Counted from the stretch's first letter, positions 1-10,668 are shown. The stretch is 64,000 nt of DNA from Actinomadura violacea (GCF_017573465.1 NZ_JAGEPF010000026.1:106676-170675); one strand, 5' to 3'. The notes: a model not told the origin generated them from the letters alone. Made by a program: numbers and translations.

Positions 1-707
1 GCGGCCAAGCCGGCACCGCTGCCGTCGTTGATGACGTCCCGCTCGACCACGCCGTCGACCAGCTCGATCGTGCGGCGCGCGGTGCTCGCGGCCAGCTGCG
101 CATCGTGGGTCACCAGCAAGATGGTCTGGCCCTCGCTGTTCAGATCCAGCAGCAGCCGGCGCACGCCCTCGGCCGAGTTCGAGTCCAGCGCGCCGGTGGG
201 CTCGTCGGCCAGCAGCAGCGCGGGCTTGTTCATCAGGGCCCTGGCCACCGCCACCCGCTGCCGTTGCCCGCCGGACAGCCGCTGCGGGTAGGCGCCGGCA
301 TGCCGGTCGATGCCCAGCGAGCCGAGCAGTTCGATGGCCCGCCGCTTCGCCTCACCCTTCCCCATCCCCGCCAGCTGCGCCGGAACCATGACGTTGTCCA
401 GCACGGTCAGGTCGTCGAGCAGATTGAAGAACTGGAAGATCATGCCGATCGAGGCCCGGCGGTACTTCGCCGAACCGGTCTCACCGAGCCGGTCGACGCG
501 GGTGCCGGCGACGGTGACACTGCCACTGGAGGGCCTGTCCAGGCCCGCGATCAGATTCAGCAGCGTGGACTTCCCGCTGCCGGAATGGCCGAGGATCGCC
601 ACGCACTCACCGGACGCCACGGCCAAGGTCACACCGGCCAGCGCGGGCGGGCCGTCGTCGTATTTCTTCGTCGCGTCACGAAGATCGATCAGCGGTGCAT
701 TCGTCAT
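1..707 (-). CDS. ABC exporter ATP-binding protein, MacB/LolD type (3' end beyond window)
   Basis: Translating the minus strand from the ATG at 707 gives about 235 residues with all marks of an ABC ATPase: Walker A GHSGSGKST near residue 36, Q-loop FQFFNLL, signature LSGGQRQRVAVARAL, Walker B LLLADEPTGALD, and a switch histidine in LVTHD. The ADEPTGALD form and the length fit the LolD/MacB/FtsE group that energises FtsX-like permeases exporting lipids or peptides. The frame is still open at base 1, so the end, and probably a permease, lie outside. It is divergent from a two-component system at 850, the usual setting for stimulus-induced exporters. Substrate unknown. Confidence 0.93.
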   Translation of the reverse strand, partial: MTNAPLIDLRDATKKYDDGPPALAGVTLAVASGECVAILGHSGSGKSTLLNLIAGLDRPSSGSVTVAGTRVDRLGETGSAKYRRASIGMIFQFFNLLDDLTVLDNVMVPAQLAGMGKGEAKRRAIELLGSLGIDRHAGAYPQRLSGGQRQRVAVARALMNKPALLLADEPTGALDSNSAEGVRRLLLDLNSEGQTILLVTHDAQLAASTARRTIELVDGVVERDVINDGSGAGLA

Positions 708-788
708 GTCCACGAAGCTAGGAACAGAACGCCGTCCGTCGCGTCGGCCGGCGGATGTCACCGTATCCCCAGGCCATCGGCCCGGCGG

Positions 789-802
789 TGTACCGGCGTA
801 CA
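789..802. promoter_or_regulatory. Inverted repeat in divergent promoter region
   Basis: Perfect dyad TGTAC-CGGC-GTACA in the 142-bp gap between the divergent ABC ATPase and histidine kinase genes. NarL-type regulators bind such short dyads, so autoregulation by the neighbouring response regulator is possible. The placement is inferred; only the symmetry is seen. Confidence 0.35.
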
Positions 803-849
803 TCCCCGGGGCGACGCGCGGATCCGACGCCGCTGAATACGATCGGCGC

Positions 850-2004
850 ATGGAAGAGCTTCTCCAGCGACTCTCGACGTCGAAGCGCGTGACCTGGCTG
901 ATGTCACAGGCCATGGTGCTGGCCACCGCCTGCTTCTACGCGCTGATGCTCGTCTGGACGATGCCGGCCTCTCGGACCGGGCTCTTCTTCGTGCTCGCCC
1001 TTCCGGTCCTGCTCGTGCGCCGTCTGCCGCCGGCGGTCTTCGCGGCGGTCCTCGGCGAAGCGGTCATCGGCGACATCTTCGGCGCGCGGCCCTCGATCGT
1101 GTTCGTCCTGCTCGTCGCCCTGGGCGGGTACCTCGCCGTCCGGCGGCCGAAGGCCGCCGCCGTCGGTTCCGTCGCGGCCGTCGCGGCCGCGTTCGTCAAC
1201 GTCACCCACATCCCCGGGGAGACCGTCAGCGACGCGGCCCAGTTCGCCGGGGGGCTCGCGTTGTTTTTCGCGGTCGCGTGGGTCTTCGGCGGGGTGTATC
1301 GCAAACGCCGTGAATACCTCGAAGCCCTGGACGAGCAGAGGGCGGCCCGCGCCGTCCTGACCGAGCGGCTGCGGATCGCCCGCGAACTGCACGACAGCGT
1401 CGCGCACAGCATCGGGATCATCACGGTGTTGTCGGGAGCGGCGGCACGGGTCGTTCAGACCAAGCCCGAGCAGACGCGGCAGGCGCTGACCGGCATCGAG
1501 ACCACCAGCCGGGAGACGCTGCTCGAACTGCAGCGCATGCTCGGGGCGCTGCGCCGCGCCGAGCCGGACGACGCCATGCCGCAGGCCGCTCCGCTGGCGC
1601 CGGCCGGCAGCCTGGCCGACGTACCGCAGCTCGCCGAACGCACGGCCGACGCCGGGGTGCGGGTCCACGTGACCTGGCGGGGCGAGCGGCGTCCGCTGCC
1701 GCCGGAGATCGAACTGTCGGCGTTCCGGATCATCCAGGAGTCGGTGACGAACGTGGTGCGGCATTCCGGGGCGCGGACGTGCCGGGTCGCGGTCGGTTAT
1801 GAGCCGAAAGGAGTGACGATCGAGGTGGTGGACGACGGGGACGACGGTCTCGGCGGGCCGGGCCGTCGCAGGCTCACCGCGGCCGGCGGGAGCGGCTTCG
1901 GCCTGCTCGGCATGCGCGAGCGGGTGACGTTGCTGTCCGGCCAGTTCAGCGCCGGCCGGCGTCCGGAGGGCGGATTCCGGGTGACGGCGAGGCTCCCGGC
2001 ATGA
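850..2004 (+). CDS. Two-component sensor histidine kinase, NarL/DesK (HisKA_3) type
   Basis: 384-residue membrane kinase. The N-terminal ~150 residues hold several hydrophobic segments with no clear sensor domain. A coiled linker leads to the HisKA_3 box with phospho-acceptor His in IARELHDSVAHSIG. The HATPase_c domain has its N-box in FRIIQESVTNVVRHS and a G-box in GSGFGLLGMRERV. The ATG at 850 was chosen because the frame upstream has no coding character and would run into the divergent promoter. The stop overlaps the response regulator start by 4 bp (ATGA), so the two are co-translated. It probably senses cell-envelope stress and controls the divergent exporter; this is inferred from layout. 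Confidence 0.92.
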   Translation: MEELLQRLSTSKRVTWLMSQAMVLATACFYALMLVWTMPASRTGLFFVLALPVLLVRRLPPAVFAAVLGEAVIGDIFGARPSIVFVLLVALGGYLAVRRPKAAAVGSVAAVAAAFVNVTHIPGETVSDAAQFAGGLALFFAVAWVFGGVYRKRREYLEALDEQRAARAVLTERLRIARELHDSVAHSIGIITVLSGAAARVVQTKPEQTRQALTGIETTSRETLLELQRMLGALRRAEPDDAMPQAAPLAPAGSLADVPQLAERTADAGVRVHVTWRGERRPLPPEIELSAFRIIQESVTNVVRHSGARTCRVAVGYEPKGVTIEVVDDGDDGLGGPGRRRLTAAGGSGFGLLGMRERVTLLSGQFSAGRRPEGGFRVTARLPA

Positions 2005-2684
2005 GCGTGCGGGTGCTGCTGGTCGATGACCAGCCGCTGCTGCTGGTCGGGCTCGCGATTCTGATCGGCGACACCGACGACCTGGAGGTGGTCGGCGAGG
2101 CCCCCGACGGCCGGGAGGCGGTGCGCCTGGTGCGTGAGCTGCGTCCGGACGTCGTGGTGATGGACATCCGGATGCCGGGCATGGACGGGATCGAGGCGAC
2201 CCGGCAGGCGACCGCCGAGCCGGACCCGCCCAAGGTGCTGGTGCTGACGACCTTCGACGACGACGAGTACGTCTACGGCGCACTGCGCGCCGGGGCCAGC
2301 GGATTCCTGCTCAAGAGCATGGCCCTGGACGCGATCCTGGACGCGATCCGCGTGGTGGCGGCCGGCGACGCGCTGATCGCACCGAGCGTGACCCGGCGGC
2401 TGATCGCGGACTTCGCCGGAACGCCCGCCACCCCGGCCCCCGGACCGGCCGCCGAGCCCGCCGCGGACTCACGTCTCATCGCGGAGATCACCGACCGGGA
2501 ACGAGAGGTGCTGGCACTGGTCGGACAGGGACTGTCGAACACCGAGATAGCCGAGCGGCTGGTGATCAGCGCGGCGACGGCGAAGACTCATGTCGCGCGC
2601 CTGTTCGCCAAGCTCGAGGCCCGGGACCGCGTCCACCTGGCGATCATCGCCTTCGAGGCCGGACTCGCACCACGTAGACGGTAG
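2001..2684 (+). CDS. Two-component response regulator, NarL/FixJ family
   Basis: 227 residues. The receiver domain (about 1-120) has the acidic pocket in VDDQ, phospho-acceptor Asp in VVMDIRMPGMDGI, a Thr in LTTFDDDEYV and Lys in LLKSM. An Ala/Pro-rich linker precedes a LuxR-type helix-turn-helix in ITDREREVLALVGQGLSNTEIAERLVIS. It starts inside the stop of the histidine kinase gene and is its cognate partner. Target genes are not visible, but the divergent ABC gene is the natural candidate. Confidence 0.95.
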   Translation: MSVRVLLVDDQPLLLVGLAILIGDTDDLEVVGEAPDGREAVRLVRELRPDVVVMDIRMPGMDGIEATRQATAEPDPPKVLVLTTFDDDEYVYGALRAGASGFLLKSMALDAILDAIRVVAAGDALIAPSVTRRLIADFAGTPATPAPGPAAEPAADSRLIAEITDREREVLALVGQGLSNTEIAERLVISAATAKTHVARLFAKLEARDRVHLAIIAFEAGLAPRRR

Positions 2685-2894
2685 GGCGGGATCTTCCGCT
2701 TGTAGAGCTGTCGGCCCGGGACTTGACCGGCGGGGTGCCGTCGAGCGTGCATACCGATGCTCCGAAACCGCGCACGACGTCGTGACCGACGCGCTGGCGA
2801 CAGGGGTCTGGCATCCGAGCGAACATCGAGCTGACGTGCGGACATTCCAGGCGTGGAGCTTGGTTTGTAAGTACGCGTTTATGCTGGTCAGGGG

Positions 2895-2971
2895 TGGCGC
2901 GCCCGGCAGGATTCGAACCCGCGACCGTCGGTTTAGAAGACCGATGCTCTATCCAGCTGAGCTACGGGCGC
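2895..2971 (-). tRNA. tRNA-Arg (anticodon TCT)
   Basis: On the minus strand the sequence folds as a cloverleaf: 7-bp acceptor stem GCGCCCG/CGGGCGC, D arm with AGCTCAGCTGGATAGAGC, anticodon loop CTTCTAA giving TCT, T arm with GGTTCGAATCC, discriminator G and an encoded CCA at 2895-2897. It reads rare AGA codons in this GC-rich genome. It stands alone between the two-component operon and the APH gene, and no integrase lies nearby. Confidence 0.97.
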
Positions 2972-3099
2972 TCGGCGGCCCGGCGGGACGCCGGGACACA
3001 GTGTAAGGCTGCGCGTCCTCCGGCTCCACATCCATAACGGTGCCACCAGGCGACGCGCCGGGACGAGGCGGTGGGCGAGGGGTCATATCTTGGGTTGCT

Positions 3100-3888
3100 G
3101 TGGCGGTGGACAGTGAGGTGCCGCTCTCCGGCGGGGACGTGACGGAGGGCGTGGTGCGGGTGGGGAACACGGTGCGCAGGCCGCTTCGGGCGCACAGTGC
3201 GGCGGTGCACGGGCTGCTGCGGCACCTGGAGGGGGCCGGGTTCGACGGCGCGCCGCGCGTGCTGGGCGTGGACGACCGGGGGCGGGAGATCCTCAGCTGG
3301 GTGCCGGGGGACGTGCCGCACCGGCCGCTGCCGGGGTATGCGGTGTCCGAGGACGCGCTGCGGGGCGTCGGCGTGCTGCTGCGCCGGTACCACGACGCGG
3401 TGGCCCCCTACGGGGTGCCCGACGGGGACTGGGACCGGGAGGCGTCCAATCTGGACGGGCCGCCTGAGCTGATCGGGCACTGCGACGTGACGCCGGAGAA
3501 CGTGGTGTTCCGCGGGGGAGCCCCGGCGGCGCTGATCGATTTCGACCTGGCGCGGCCGACGACGCGGCTGTACGACGTGGTGACGGCGCTGCGGCACTGG
3601 GCGCCGATCGCCGATCCGGCGGACCGCGACGCGCTGCTGTACGGGGCGGACGTCGCGCGGCGGGTGCGGATCCTCTGCGACGCGTACGGGCTGGACCGGG
3701 AGCGGCGGCGGGACGTGCTGCCGGCGGCGCGGGTGCGGTTCGAGCGGTCGTACGAGGCGATGCGGGCGAGGGCGGCCGAAGGCGGAGGTTGGGCGCGGAT
3801 CTGGCAGGGTGGGGCGGGCCCGCGGATCCGGCGGGCGCAGGACTGGTTGGAGCGTCACTGGGATGAGCTTGATGCGAGGCTCTGCTGA
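3100..3888 (+). CDS. Aminoglycoside phosphotransferase (APH) family protein
   Basis: About 262 residues with the kinase-like core of the APH family: catalytic loop HCDVTPENVV, where Asp is the presumed base, and metal-binding IDFDLARP followed by a YDVVTALRHW segment. The family phosphorylates antibiotics, choline, homoserine or sugars, and the sequence does not settle which. The GTG at 3100 is the likely start; GTG 3106 or 3040 are alternatives and there is no strong ribosome site. Its 3' end overlaps cobD by 26 bp, so it may be co-transcribed with the cobD-cobQ pair. Calling it a resistance gene is not justified. Confidence 0.8.
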   Translation: MAVDSEVPLSGGDVTEGVVRVGNTVRRPLRAHSAAVHGLLRHLEGAGFDGAPRVLGVDDRGREILSWVPGDVPHRPLPGYAVSEDALRGVGVLLRRYHDAVAPYGVPDGDWDREASNLDGPPELIGHCDVTPENVVFRGGAPAALIDFDLARPTTRLYDVVTALRHWAPIADPADRDALLYGADVARRVRILCDAYGLDRERRRDVLPAARVRFERSYEAMRARAAEGGGWARIWQGGAGPRIRRAQDWLERHWDELDARLC

Positions 3889-4765
3889 GGGTCTGCTTCT
3901 CGGGGTGGCGCTGGACGCGCTGCTCGGGGATCCGCGCAGGGGGCACCCGGTCGCGGGGTTCGGGCGGTTGGCGGCGAGGTTCGAGCGGCTCGTCTACCGG
4001 GATTCGCGGGCGGCGGGTGTTGTCTATGCCGGGGTTCTGGTGGGCGGGGCCGTGGCTTCGGGGGTGCTGCTGGAGCGGGCGGCGCGGGGGCCGTTGAGGG
4101 TCGCGGTCACGGCGGCCGCCACGTGGGCCGTTCTCGGCGGGACGTCTTTGGGACGTGAAGGGCTCGCGATGGAACGGGTTCTCAAGGACGGCGATCTGGA
4201 CGCCGCCAGGGACCGGCTTTCGCATCTGTGCGCGCGCGATCCCAAGGGCCTGGACGAGGCCGCGTTGGCTCGGGCGACCGTGGAATCGGTGGCGGAGAAC
4301 ACCTCGGACGCGGCGATCGCCCCGCTGGTGTGGGGAGCCGTGGGCGGTGTTCCTGGGCTGCTGGCCTATCGGGCCGTCAACACCCTTGACGCGATGGTCG
4401 GCTATAGGAATCCGCGTTATGAACGGTTCGGATGGGCCGCGGCGCGGTTGGACGACGCGGCGAACTGGGTTCCGGCGCGGCTGACGGGAATGCTCGTCGT
4501 CCTTTGTTCGGGACGGGACGCGTGGCGCGTTCTGCGGCGGGACGGCGGCAATCACCCGAGCCCGAACGCGGGACGGTGCGAGGCGGCGTTCGCGGGTGCC
4601 CTCGGCGTCCGGCTGGGCGGGACGAATTCGTACGGCGGCGCGGTGGAGAGGCGGCCCGAGATGGGCGACGGGCGGACTCCGGAGGTCCGGGACATCGGGA
4701 GGGCGGTGCGGTTGTCGGCGGCGGCGACGTTCGCGGCGGCGGCGCTGGTGTGGGGGCTGCGGTGA
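3863..4765 (+). CDS. cobD: Adenosylcobinamide-phosphate synthase CobD/CbiB
   Basis: Membrane protein of 300 residues that attaches the aminopropanol arm to adenosylcobyric acid. Family marks are LLLGVALDALLGDPRRGHPVAGFG near the N-terminus, TVESVAENTSDAAIAPLVWGA, a VNTLDAMVGYRNPRYERFGWAAARLDD stretch and NHPSPNAGRCEAAFAGALGVRLGG. The ATG at 3863 lies inside the APH gene; ATG 3872 is an alternative. The stop overlaps the cobQ GTG (GTGA), so the two are translationally coupled. Apart from cobQ the other cob genes lie 40 kb away. Confidence 0.95.
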   Translation: MSLMRGSAEGLLLGVALDALLGDPRRGHPVAGFGRLAARFERLVYRDSRAAGVVYAGVLVGGAVASGVLLERAARGPLRVAVTAAATWAVLGGTSLGREGLAMERVLKDGDLDAARDRLSHLCARDPKGLDEAALARATVESVAENTSDAAIAPLVWGAVGGVPGLLAYRAVNTLDAMVGYRNPRYERFGWAAARLDDAANWVPARLTGMLVVLCSGRDAWRVLRRDGGNHPSPNAGRCEAAFAGALGVRLGGTNSYGGAVERRPEMGDGRTPEVRDIGRAVRLSAAATFAAAALVWGLR

Positions 4766-6258
4766 GCGGTCTGCTGGTCGCGGGGACGACGTCCGACGCG
4801 GGGAAGAGCGTGGTGACCGCCGGGCTGTGCCGCTGGCTGGCGCGGCAGGGCGTGAAGGTGGCGCCTTTCAAGGCGCAGAACATGTCGCTGAATTCGATGG
4901 TGACCGCGGACGGCGCCGAGATCGGGCGGGCGCAGTACATGCAGGCGCAGGCCGCGGGGGTGGAGCCGAGAGCGGTCATGAACCCGGTTCTGCTGAAGCC
5001 GGGGAGCGACCGGCGCAGCCAGGTCGTGGTGCTGGGCCGGCCGGTCGCCGAGGTGGACGCGCTCCAGTACGGCGACCACAAGGAATGGCTCCGCGGGGTC
5101 GTGAAGGAGAGCCTGGAGGAGTTGCGGAGCGAGTACGACGTGGTGGTCTGCGAGGGCGCGGGAAGCCCGGCGGAGATCAATCTGCGCGCCGGGGACATCG
5201 TCAACATGGGCCTCGCGAGAATGGCGGACCTTCCCGTCGTCGTGGTCGGCGACATCGACCGGGGCGGGGTGTTCGCGTCGCTTTTCGGCACGGTCGCGCT
5301 GCTGGAGCCGGCCGATCAGGCGCTCATCGCGGGGTTCGTCGTCAACAAGTTCCGGGGCGCCAAGGAACTGCTGGAGCCGGGCCTTGAGCAGTTGCGGCGG
5401 TTGACGGGCCGTCCCGTGCTGGGCGTGCTGCCGTGGACGCTCGGGCTGTACCTCGATTCCGAGGACACCCTCGCGCTGGACGCGCCGCGTCCCGATGCCG
5501 CCGCGCCGTTCGGCAGGCAGACGCTGCGGATCGCGGTGGTGCGGTTCCCGCGCATCTCGAACTTCACCGACCTGGACGCGCTGGCCTGCGAGCCGGGCGT
5601 CGTGGTGCGGTACGCCGCGAGCGCCGGCGATCTCGCGGAGGCCGATCTCGTCGTGCTGCCGGGGACGCGGGCGACGGTCGAGGATCTGGCGTGGCTGCGC
5701 GAGTGGGGAATGGCGGACGAGATCGTGCGGCGGGCCCGGGAAGGGCGTCCGGTGCTCGGCATCTGCGGCGGCCACCAGATGCTCGCGAAGGAGATCGTGG
5801 ACCGGGTCGAATCGGGGACCGGCCGCGTCGAAGGGCTCGGCCTGCTGCCGGCGAGGGTCGTTTTCGAGAGGGATAAAACCCTTGGGCGCCCAAGAGGAAG
5901 TGCATACGGCGAGGACGTCGACGCCTACGAGATCCACCACGGCATCGTGACCGTGGAAGGCGGCGAGCCCTTCCTCGACGGGTGCCGTTCGGGCGCCGTC
6001 TGGGGGACGACCTGGCACGGCGCCATGGAGAACGACGGATTCCGGCGCGCGTTCCTGAAGGACGTCGCGGAAACGGCCGGCCGCGATTTCACCCCGGCGC
6101 CGGACGTGGGGTTCGCCGCGTTGCGGGAGGCGACGCTGAACGCGCTGGGCGACCTCGTCGAGCGGCATCTCGACACCGACGCCCTGTGGCGGCTCATCGA
6201 GAACGGCGCGCCGCACGATCTGCGAGTGGTGCCGCCGGGAGGCGCTCCCGCTATTTGA
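4762..6258 (+). CDS. cobQ: Cobyric acid synthase CobQ
   Basis: Glutamine-dependent ligase of 498 residues that amidates the b, d, e and g side chains of adenosylcobyrinic acid a,c-diamide. The N-terminal dethiobiotin-synthetase-like domain has a P-loop in VAGTTSDAGKSVV and KVAPFKAQNMSLNS. The C-terminal class-I-like glutaminase domain has its nucleophile Cys in VLGICGGHQML and a late His in YEIHHG. The GTG at 4762 follows from overlap with the cobD stop and from homology; the open frame upstream is noise inside cobD. It meets the betaine transporter gene tail to tail with an 8-bp overlap. Confidence 0.97.
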   Translation: MSGLLVAGTTSDAGKSVVTAGLCRWLARQGVKVAPFKAQNMSLNSMVTADGAEIGRAQYMQAQAAGVEPRAVMNPVLLKPGSDRRSQVVVLGRPVAEVDALQYGDHKEWLRGVVKESLEELRSEYDVVVCEGAGSPAEINLRAGDIVNMGLARMADLPVVVVGDIDRGGVFASLFGTVALLEPADQALIAGFVVNKFRGAKELLEPGLEQLRRLTGRPVLGVLPWTLGLYLDSEDTLALDAPRPDAAAPFGRQTLRIAVVRFPRISNFTDLDALACEPGVVVRYAASAGDLAEADLVVLPGTRATVEDLAWLREWGMADEIVRRAREGRPVLGICGGHQMLAKEIVDRVESGTGRVEGLGLLPARVVFERDKTLGRPRGSAYGEDVDAYEIHHGIVTVEGGEPFLDGCRSGAVWGTTWHGAMENDGFRRAFLKDVAETAGRDFTPAPDVGFAALREATLNALGDLVERHLDTDALWRLIENGAPHDLRVVPPGGAPAI

Positions 6259-7222
6259 TGAGACCTTGCTCGCGCATCCAGTCGCGGGCGACGAATACCG
6301 GGTCGTCGCCGTCCACGTCGACCTTGCTGTTGAGGTTCCGCATGACGCCGGTCGTCAGTTTCGGGCTGATCTGCGCGAAGAGGCCGGTGATTTCCGGATG
6401 GGCGCGCAGCACCGAATCGCGGACGGTGATGGCCGGGTTGTAGTTCGGGAAGAAGTGCTTGCTGTCGCCGAGGACGTGCAGGCGGAGCGCCTGGATGCGC
6501 CCGTCGGTGGTGAACACCTCGCCGAAGGTGCATTTCCCGCTCGACGTGGCGTTGTAGACGACGCCGGACGACATCTGCCGGACATTGGTCGCGGGGACGC
6601 TCGACCCGTACGACAGCCCGTACGCCTTCAGCATTCCGCGCAGCCCGTCGTTGCGGGCGAAGAACTCGGGGTCGACGCAGAACGTCCGCTGCCCCGCCGG
6701 GACCTTCGTCATGTCGGAGAGGTCCGTCAGCCCGAACCGTTTCTGGTTCGCGGTGGTGACCGCCATCGCATAGGTGTTGTTGAGCGGTGCGGGCGGCGCC
6801 AGCCAGGCGATGCGGTTGCGTTTCATGTCGAGGTCGCGGACGGCCTGGAACTGCTTCTGCGGGTCCGGGATGGGGTTCTCCTGCCCGAGGTAGGTGATCC
6901 AGCCGGTGCCGGTGTACTCCCACATCAGGTCGTTGTCGCCGTTGACGATCGACTTGCGGGACGTGACGCTGCCCTGGACGTTGGTGTGGTCGACCGCGTT
7001 CGCGCCGGCGGCGGTCAGCGCCAGCACCGCGATCTTGCCGAGGATGATCTGCTCGGTGAACTCCTTCGAGGTGACCCGGATCGTCGCGTCCTTCAGGTCC
7101 GGGACGGGACGGATGCTGCCGGGCTCGATGTGCGGGATGAACGCCGACGCCGGCTTGAGCCCGCACCCGGCGAGCAGAAGGAGCGCCGCCGCGAGCGCGG
7201 CGGCCGGGAGCCCGCGCCGCAT
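6251..7222 (-). CDS. Osmoprotectant ABC transporter, substrate-binding lipoprotein
   Basis: 323 residues with a lipoprotein signal ending in lipobox LLAGCG (Cys at about residue 20), followed by an OpuAC/ProX-type betaine/choline binding domain: VTSKEFTEQIILG, then MWEYTGTGWITYLG with the aromatic residues typical of quaternary-amine pockets, and PAPLNNTYAMAV. It captures glycine betaine, choline or carnitine at the outer membrane face. The ATG at 7222 overlaps the stop of the upstream permease. It is the last gene of a four-gene minus-strand operon; its 3' end overlaps the convergent cobQ end by 8 bp. Confidence 0.93.
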   Translation of the reverse strand: MRRGLPAAALAAALLLLAGCGLKPASAFIPHIEPGSIRPVPDLKDATIRVTSKEFTEQIILGKIAVLALTAAGANAVDHTNVQGSVTSRKSIVNGDNDLMWEYTGTGWITYLGQENPIPDPQKQFQAVRDLDMKRNRIAWLAPPAPLNNTYAMAVTTANQKRFGLTDLSDMTKVPAGQRTFCVDPEFFARNDGLRGMLKAYGLSYGSSVPATNVRQMSSGVVYNATSSGKCTFGEVFTTDGRIQALRLHVLGDSKHFFPNYNPAITVRDSVLRAHPEITGLFAQISPKLTTGVMRNLNSKVDVDGDDPVFVARDWMREQGLIK

Positions 7223-8039
7223 CACAGCCCCTTCGGCGCGAGGATGCGGGTCGCCATCCCGCCGAGCCAGTCGATCAGCAGCGCCAGCAGCGCGATGAGC
7301 ACGCAGCCGGTGAGCAGCACCGGGGTCCGCTGGGTGCTGACGCCGCTGGTGATGAGGTCGCCGAGCCCGCCGCCGCTGATGAACGCGGCGATGCTGGCCG
7401 TCCCGACCATCAGCACGAGCGTGGTGCGGATGCCGGCCAGGATGACCGGCGCGGCGAGCGGCAGCTCCACGCGGCGCAGCACCGTGCGCGGCGACATCCC
7501 GATGCCGCGGCCCGCGTCGGTCAGCGACGGGTCGACCTGCTGGAGCCCCACCATCGTGTTGCGCAGCGCCGGCAGCACCCCGTAGGCGACCAGCGCGACG
7601 ATGGCCGTCCAGAAGCCGATGCCCCAGATCACCGCGAGCAGCACCACCACCCCGATCGCCGGCGCGGACTGCCCGATGTTGGCGACCGCCAGCACGAACG
7701 GCGTCGCCGGACGCGCCCACGAGCGGCTCAGCAGCACGCCGAGCGGGATCGCGATCACCAGGACGACCAGCGTGGACACCACGGTCAGCTCGATGTGCTC
7801 CCACGTCTTCTGCGTGACGTAGCGCGTCGCGAGGCTGCGGGCGGCGATGCTGTCGAGGTTCGAGTTCTCCACGTACAGCATCCACGCGACACCGATCAGG
7901 ATGATCGCGAGCGGCTCCAGCCACGACCGCCAGGACCGTCCCGTCGGGGTGTGCAGCGACTGCCGCGGCTCGGCGGCGGCGCTCGGGTTCTCCTCAGGCG
8001 CCTCCCCGGACGACACCGGGACGGCCGGCGGCGCGCCGC

Positions 8040-8043
<4 letters not shown>
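7222..8043 (-). CDS. Osmoprotectant ABC transporter permease (OpuCB/ProW type)
   Basis: 273 residues with about six membrane segments. The binding-protein-dependent inner-membrane motif appears as VDPSLTDAGRGIGMSPRTVL, the EAA-loop equivalent that docks on the ATPase. The first ~50 residues are a Pro/Ala/Glu-rich cytoplasmic stretch. The GTG at 8043 overlaps the ATPase stop (GTGA). The longer frame to 8157 is unlikely because it would lie inside the ATPase gene. It forms the channel with the permease at 9238-9885. Confidence 0.92.
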
Positions 8044-9237
<1,194 letters not shown>

Positions 9238-9245
<8 letters not shown>

Positions 9246-9885
9246 GGACGCCCCGCGGGGTCGTCAGCCGCCCGATCAGCACGAAGCAGCCGTCGAACAG
9301 CAGCGCCAGGATGATGATCAGGACCGTCCCGGCGAGCGTCATGTTGATCGCGTTGGCGCCGCCGAGCCGGGCCAGCCCGGAGAAGATCTGCTCGCCGAGC
9401 CCGGGCCCGGACACGTACGCGGCGATCGCGCCGATCCCCATCGCGAGCTGCGTGCTCACCCGGACGCCGGTGAGGATCACCGGCCAGGCGAGCGGCAGCT
9501 CGATCCGCAGCAGGATCGCGGTGCGGGTCATCCCGATGCCGCGCGCCGCGTCCACCAGCGTCCGGTCCACGCCGGACAGCCCGACGATCGTGTTCCGCAC
9601 GATCGGCAGCAGCGAGTACAGGGTCAGCGCGACGACGCTCGGCGCCACCCCGAGCCCGAGCGGCGTGATCAGCAGGCCGAGCAGCGCCAGCGACGGCACC
9701 GTGAACACCACCCCGGCGGTGCTGGTGGCCAGCGCGGACAGCCGGCCGCTGCGGTAGACGGCCAGCCCGATCAGCAGCCCGAGCACCAGCGCGGCCAGCA
9801 CGCACTGGAACACCATGCTGGCGTGCTGCCACGTCTCGAACTGGAGCCGCTCCCGCCGGCTGCCCAGATACTCCCAGAAGTTCAC
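9238..9885 (-). CDS. Osmoprotectant ABC transporter permease, first gene of operon
   Basis: 215 residues, about six membrane segments, with the ATPase-docking loop VDRTLVDAARGIGMTRTA. It is paralogous to the second permease of the operon, as usual for OpuC-type importers with two different permeases. The GTG at 9885 was preferred because a GGAGGC ribosome site lies just upstream and homology begins there. The promoter must lie in the ~110-bp gap shared with the divergent gene at 10021. Confidence 0.92.
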
Positions 9886-10020
9886 GTCGCCTCCGACACG
9901 ATCACTACCCACCGTGCCCGTCCGATCACACTCGCCATGCGCTGGGCAGTCCGGCCCCTCCCGCACCCGTACTAAGCTCGACCCTCGTCAACCTCAGCAA
10001 TGAGCACGAGAGGAACGTCG

Positions 10021-10668
10021 GTGACCGAGGAGCGTTCCAGTCTCATCGTCCCGCTGATGAAGGCGCGGGTTCCGGCCGAGATCCAGCTGGAGTTCCCGCT
10101 GCCGCCGGACGAGGAGCCGGTCCGCGACGCGTTCGCCGGCGACCTGTACGTCACCTACGCGCTGGAGATCGCCGACGAGACCGCGGTGGCGGGCCGCCGG
10201 TACGAGCACGTCGCGCCGCGGCACTGCGCCGACCTCGGCGTCGCGGCCGGCGACCTGCGCCGGCAGGCGGTGATCAACCTGCGGGACCGCCGGCCCGAGC
10301 TCGGGCTCAGCTGGTACCCGGACGTGCGCGCGGTGACGGTGACGCTCGGCGAGCCCGGCCCGCAGGGCGCGCCGTCCCGGCGGGGCGGCCTGGAGGCGGC
10401 GCTGCTGCTGGACGAGGGGTTCCTCGACAAGCTCGCGCAGGACGTGGAGGGCGACCTCGTCGTCGCGGCGCCCGCCCGGGACGTGTTCGTGGCGTCCGGC
10501 ACCGGGCACCCGGACGGCGTCGACAAGCTGCGCTGGGCGGTCGGGCAGGTGTGGGCGGAGGACCGCGGCGACGGCGTCTCCGACCCGGCGTGGGACGTCC
10601 CGGCCGGCAGCCTCCTGACGCACGACCTGCTGGTCCGCCGCGCGTCCGGCTGGGAGATCCTGGCCTAG
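10021..10668 (+). CDS. Uncharacterised protein, DUF1444/YtpQ-like (tentative)
   Basis: 215 residues, soluble, acidic. The order of features (LYVTYALEIADE, a conserved-looking ALLLDEGFLDKLAQD segment, GDLVVAAPARDVFVASGTG, then a C-terminal helix) resembles DUF1444 proteins of unknown function, but the match rests on memory. The GTG at 10021 has a GAGAGGAA ribosome site. It is divergent from the betaine importer and convergent with the glycosyltransferase gene 2 bp beyond its stop. Confidence 0.6.
   Translation: MTEERSSLIVPLMKARVPAEIQLEFPLPPDEEPVRDAFAGDLYVTYALEIADETAVAGRRYEHVAPRHCADLGVAAGDLRRQAVINLRDRRPELGLSWYPDVRAVTVTLGEPGPQGAPSRRGGLEAALLLDEGFLDKLAQDVEGDLVVAAPARDVFVASGTGHPDGVDKLRWAVGQVWAEDRGDGVSDPAWDVPAGSLLTHDLLVRRASGWEILA

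Noticed and set aside
2895..2971. tRNA-Arg as a possible integration site of a mobile element.
   Set aside because: No integrase, direct repeat of the tRNA 3' end or foreign gene block was seen nearby.
4552..6216. Long antisense frame opposite cobQ.
   Set aside because: No recognisable fold; the sense strand is a full-length CobQ with all motifs.
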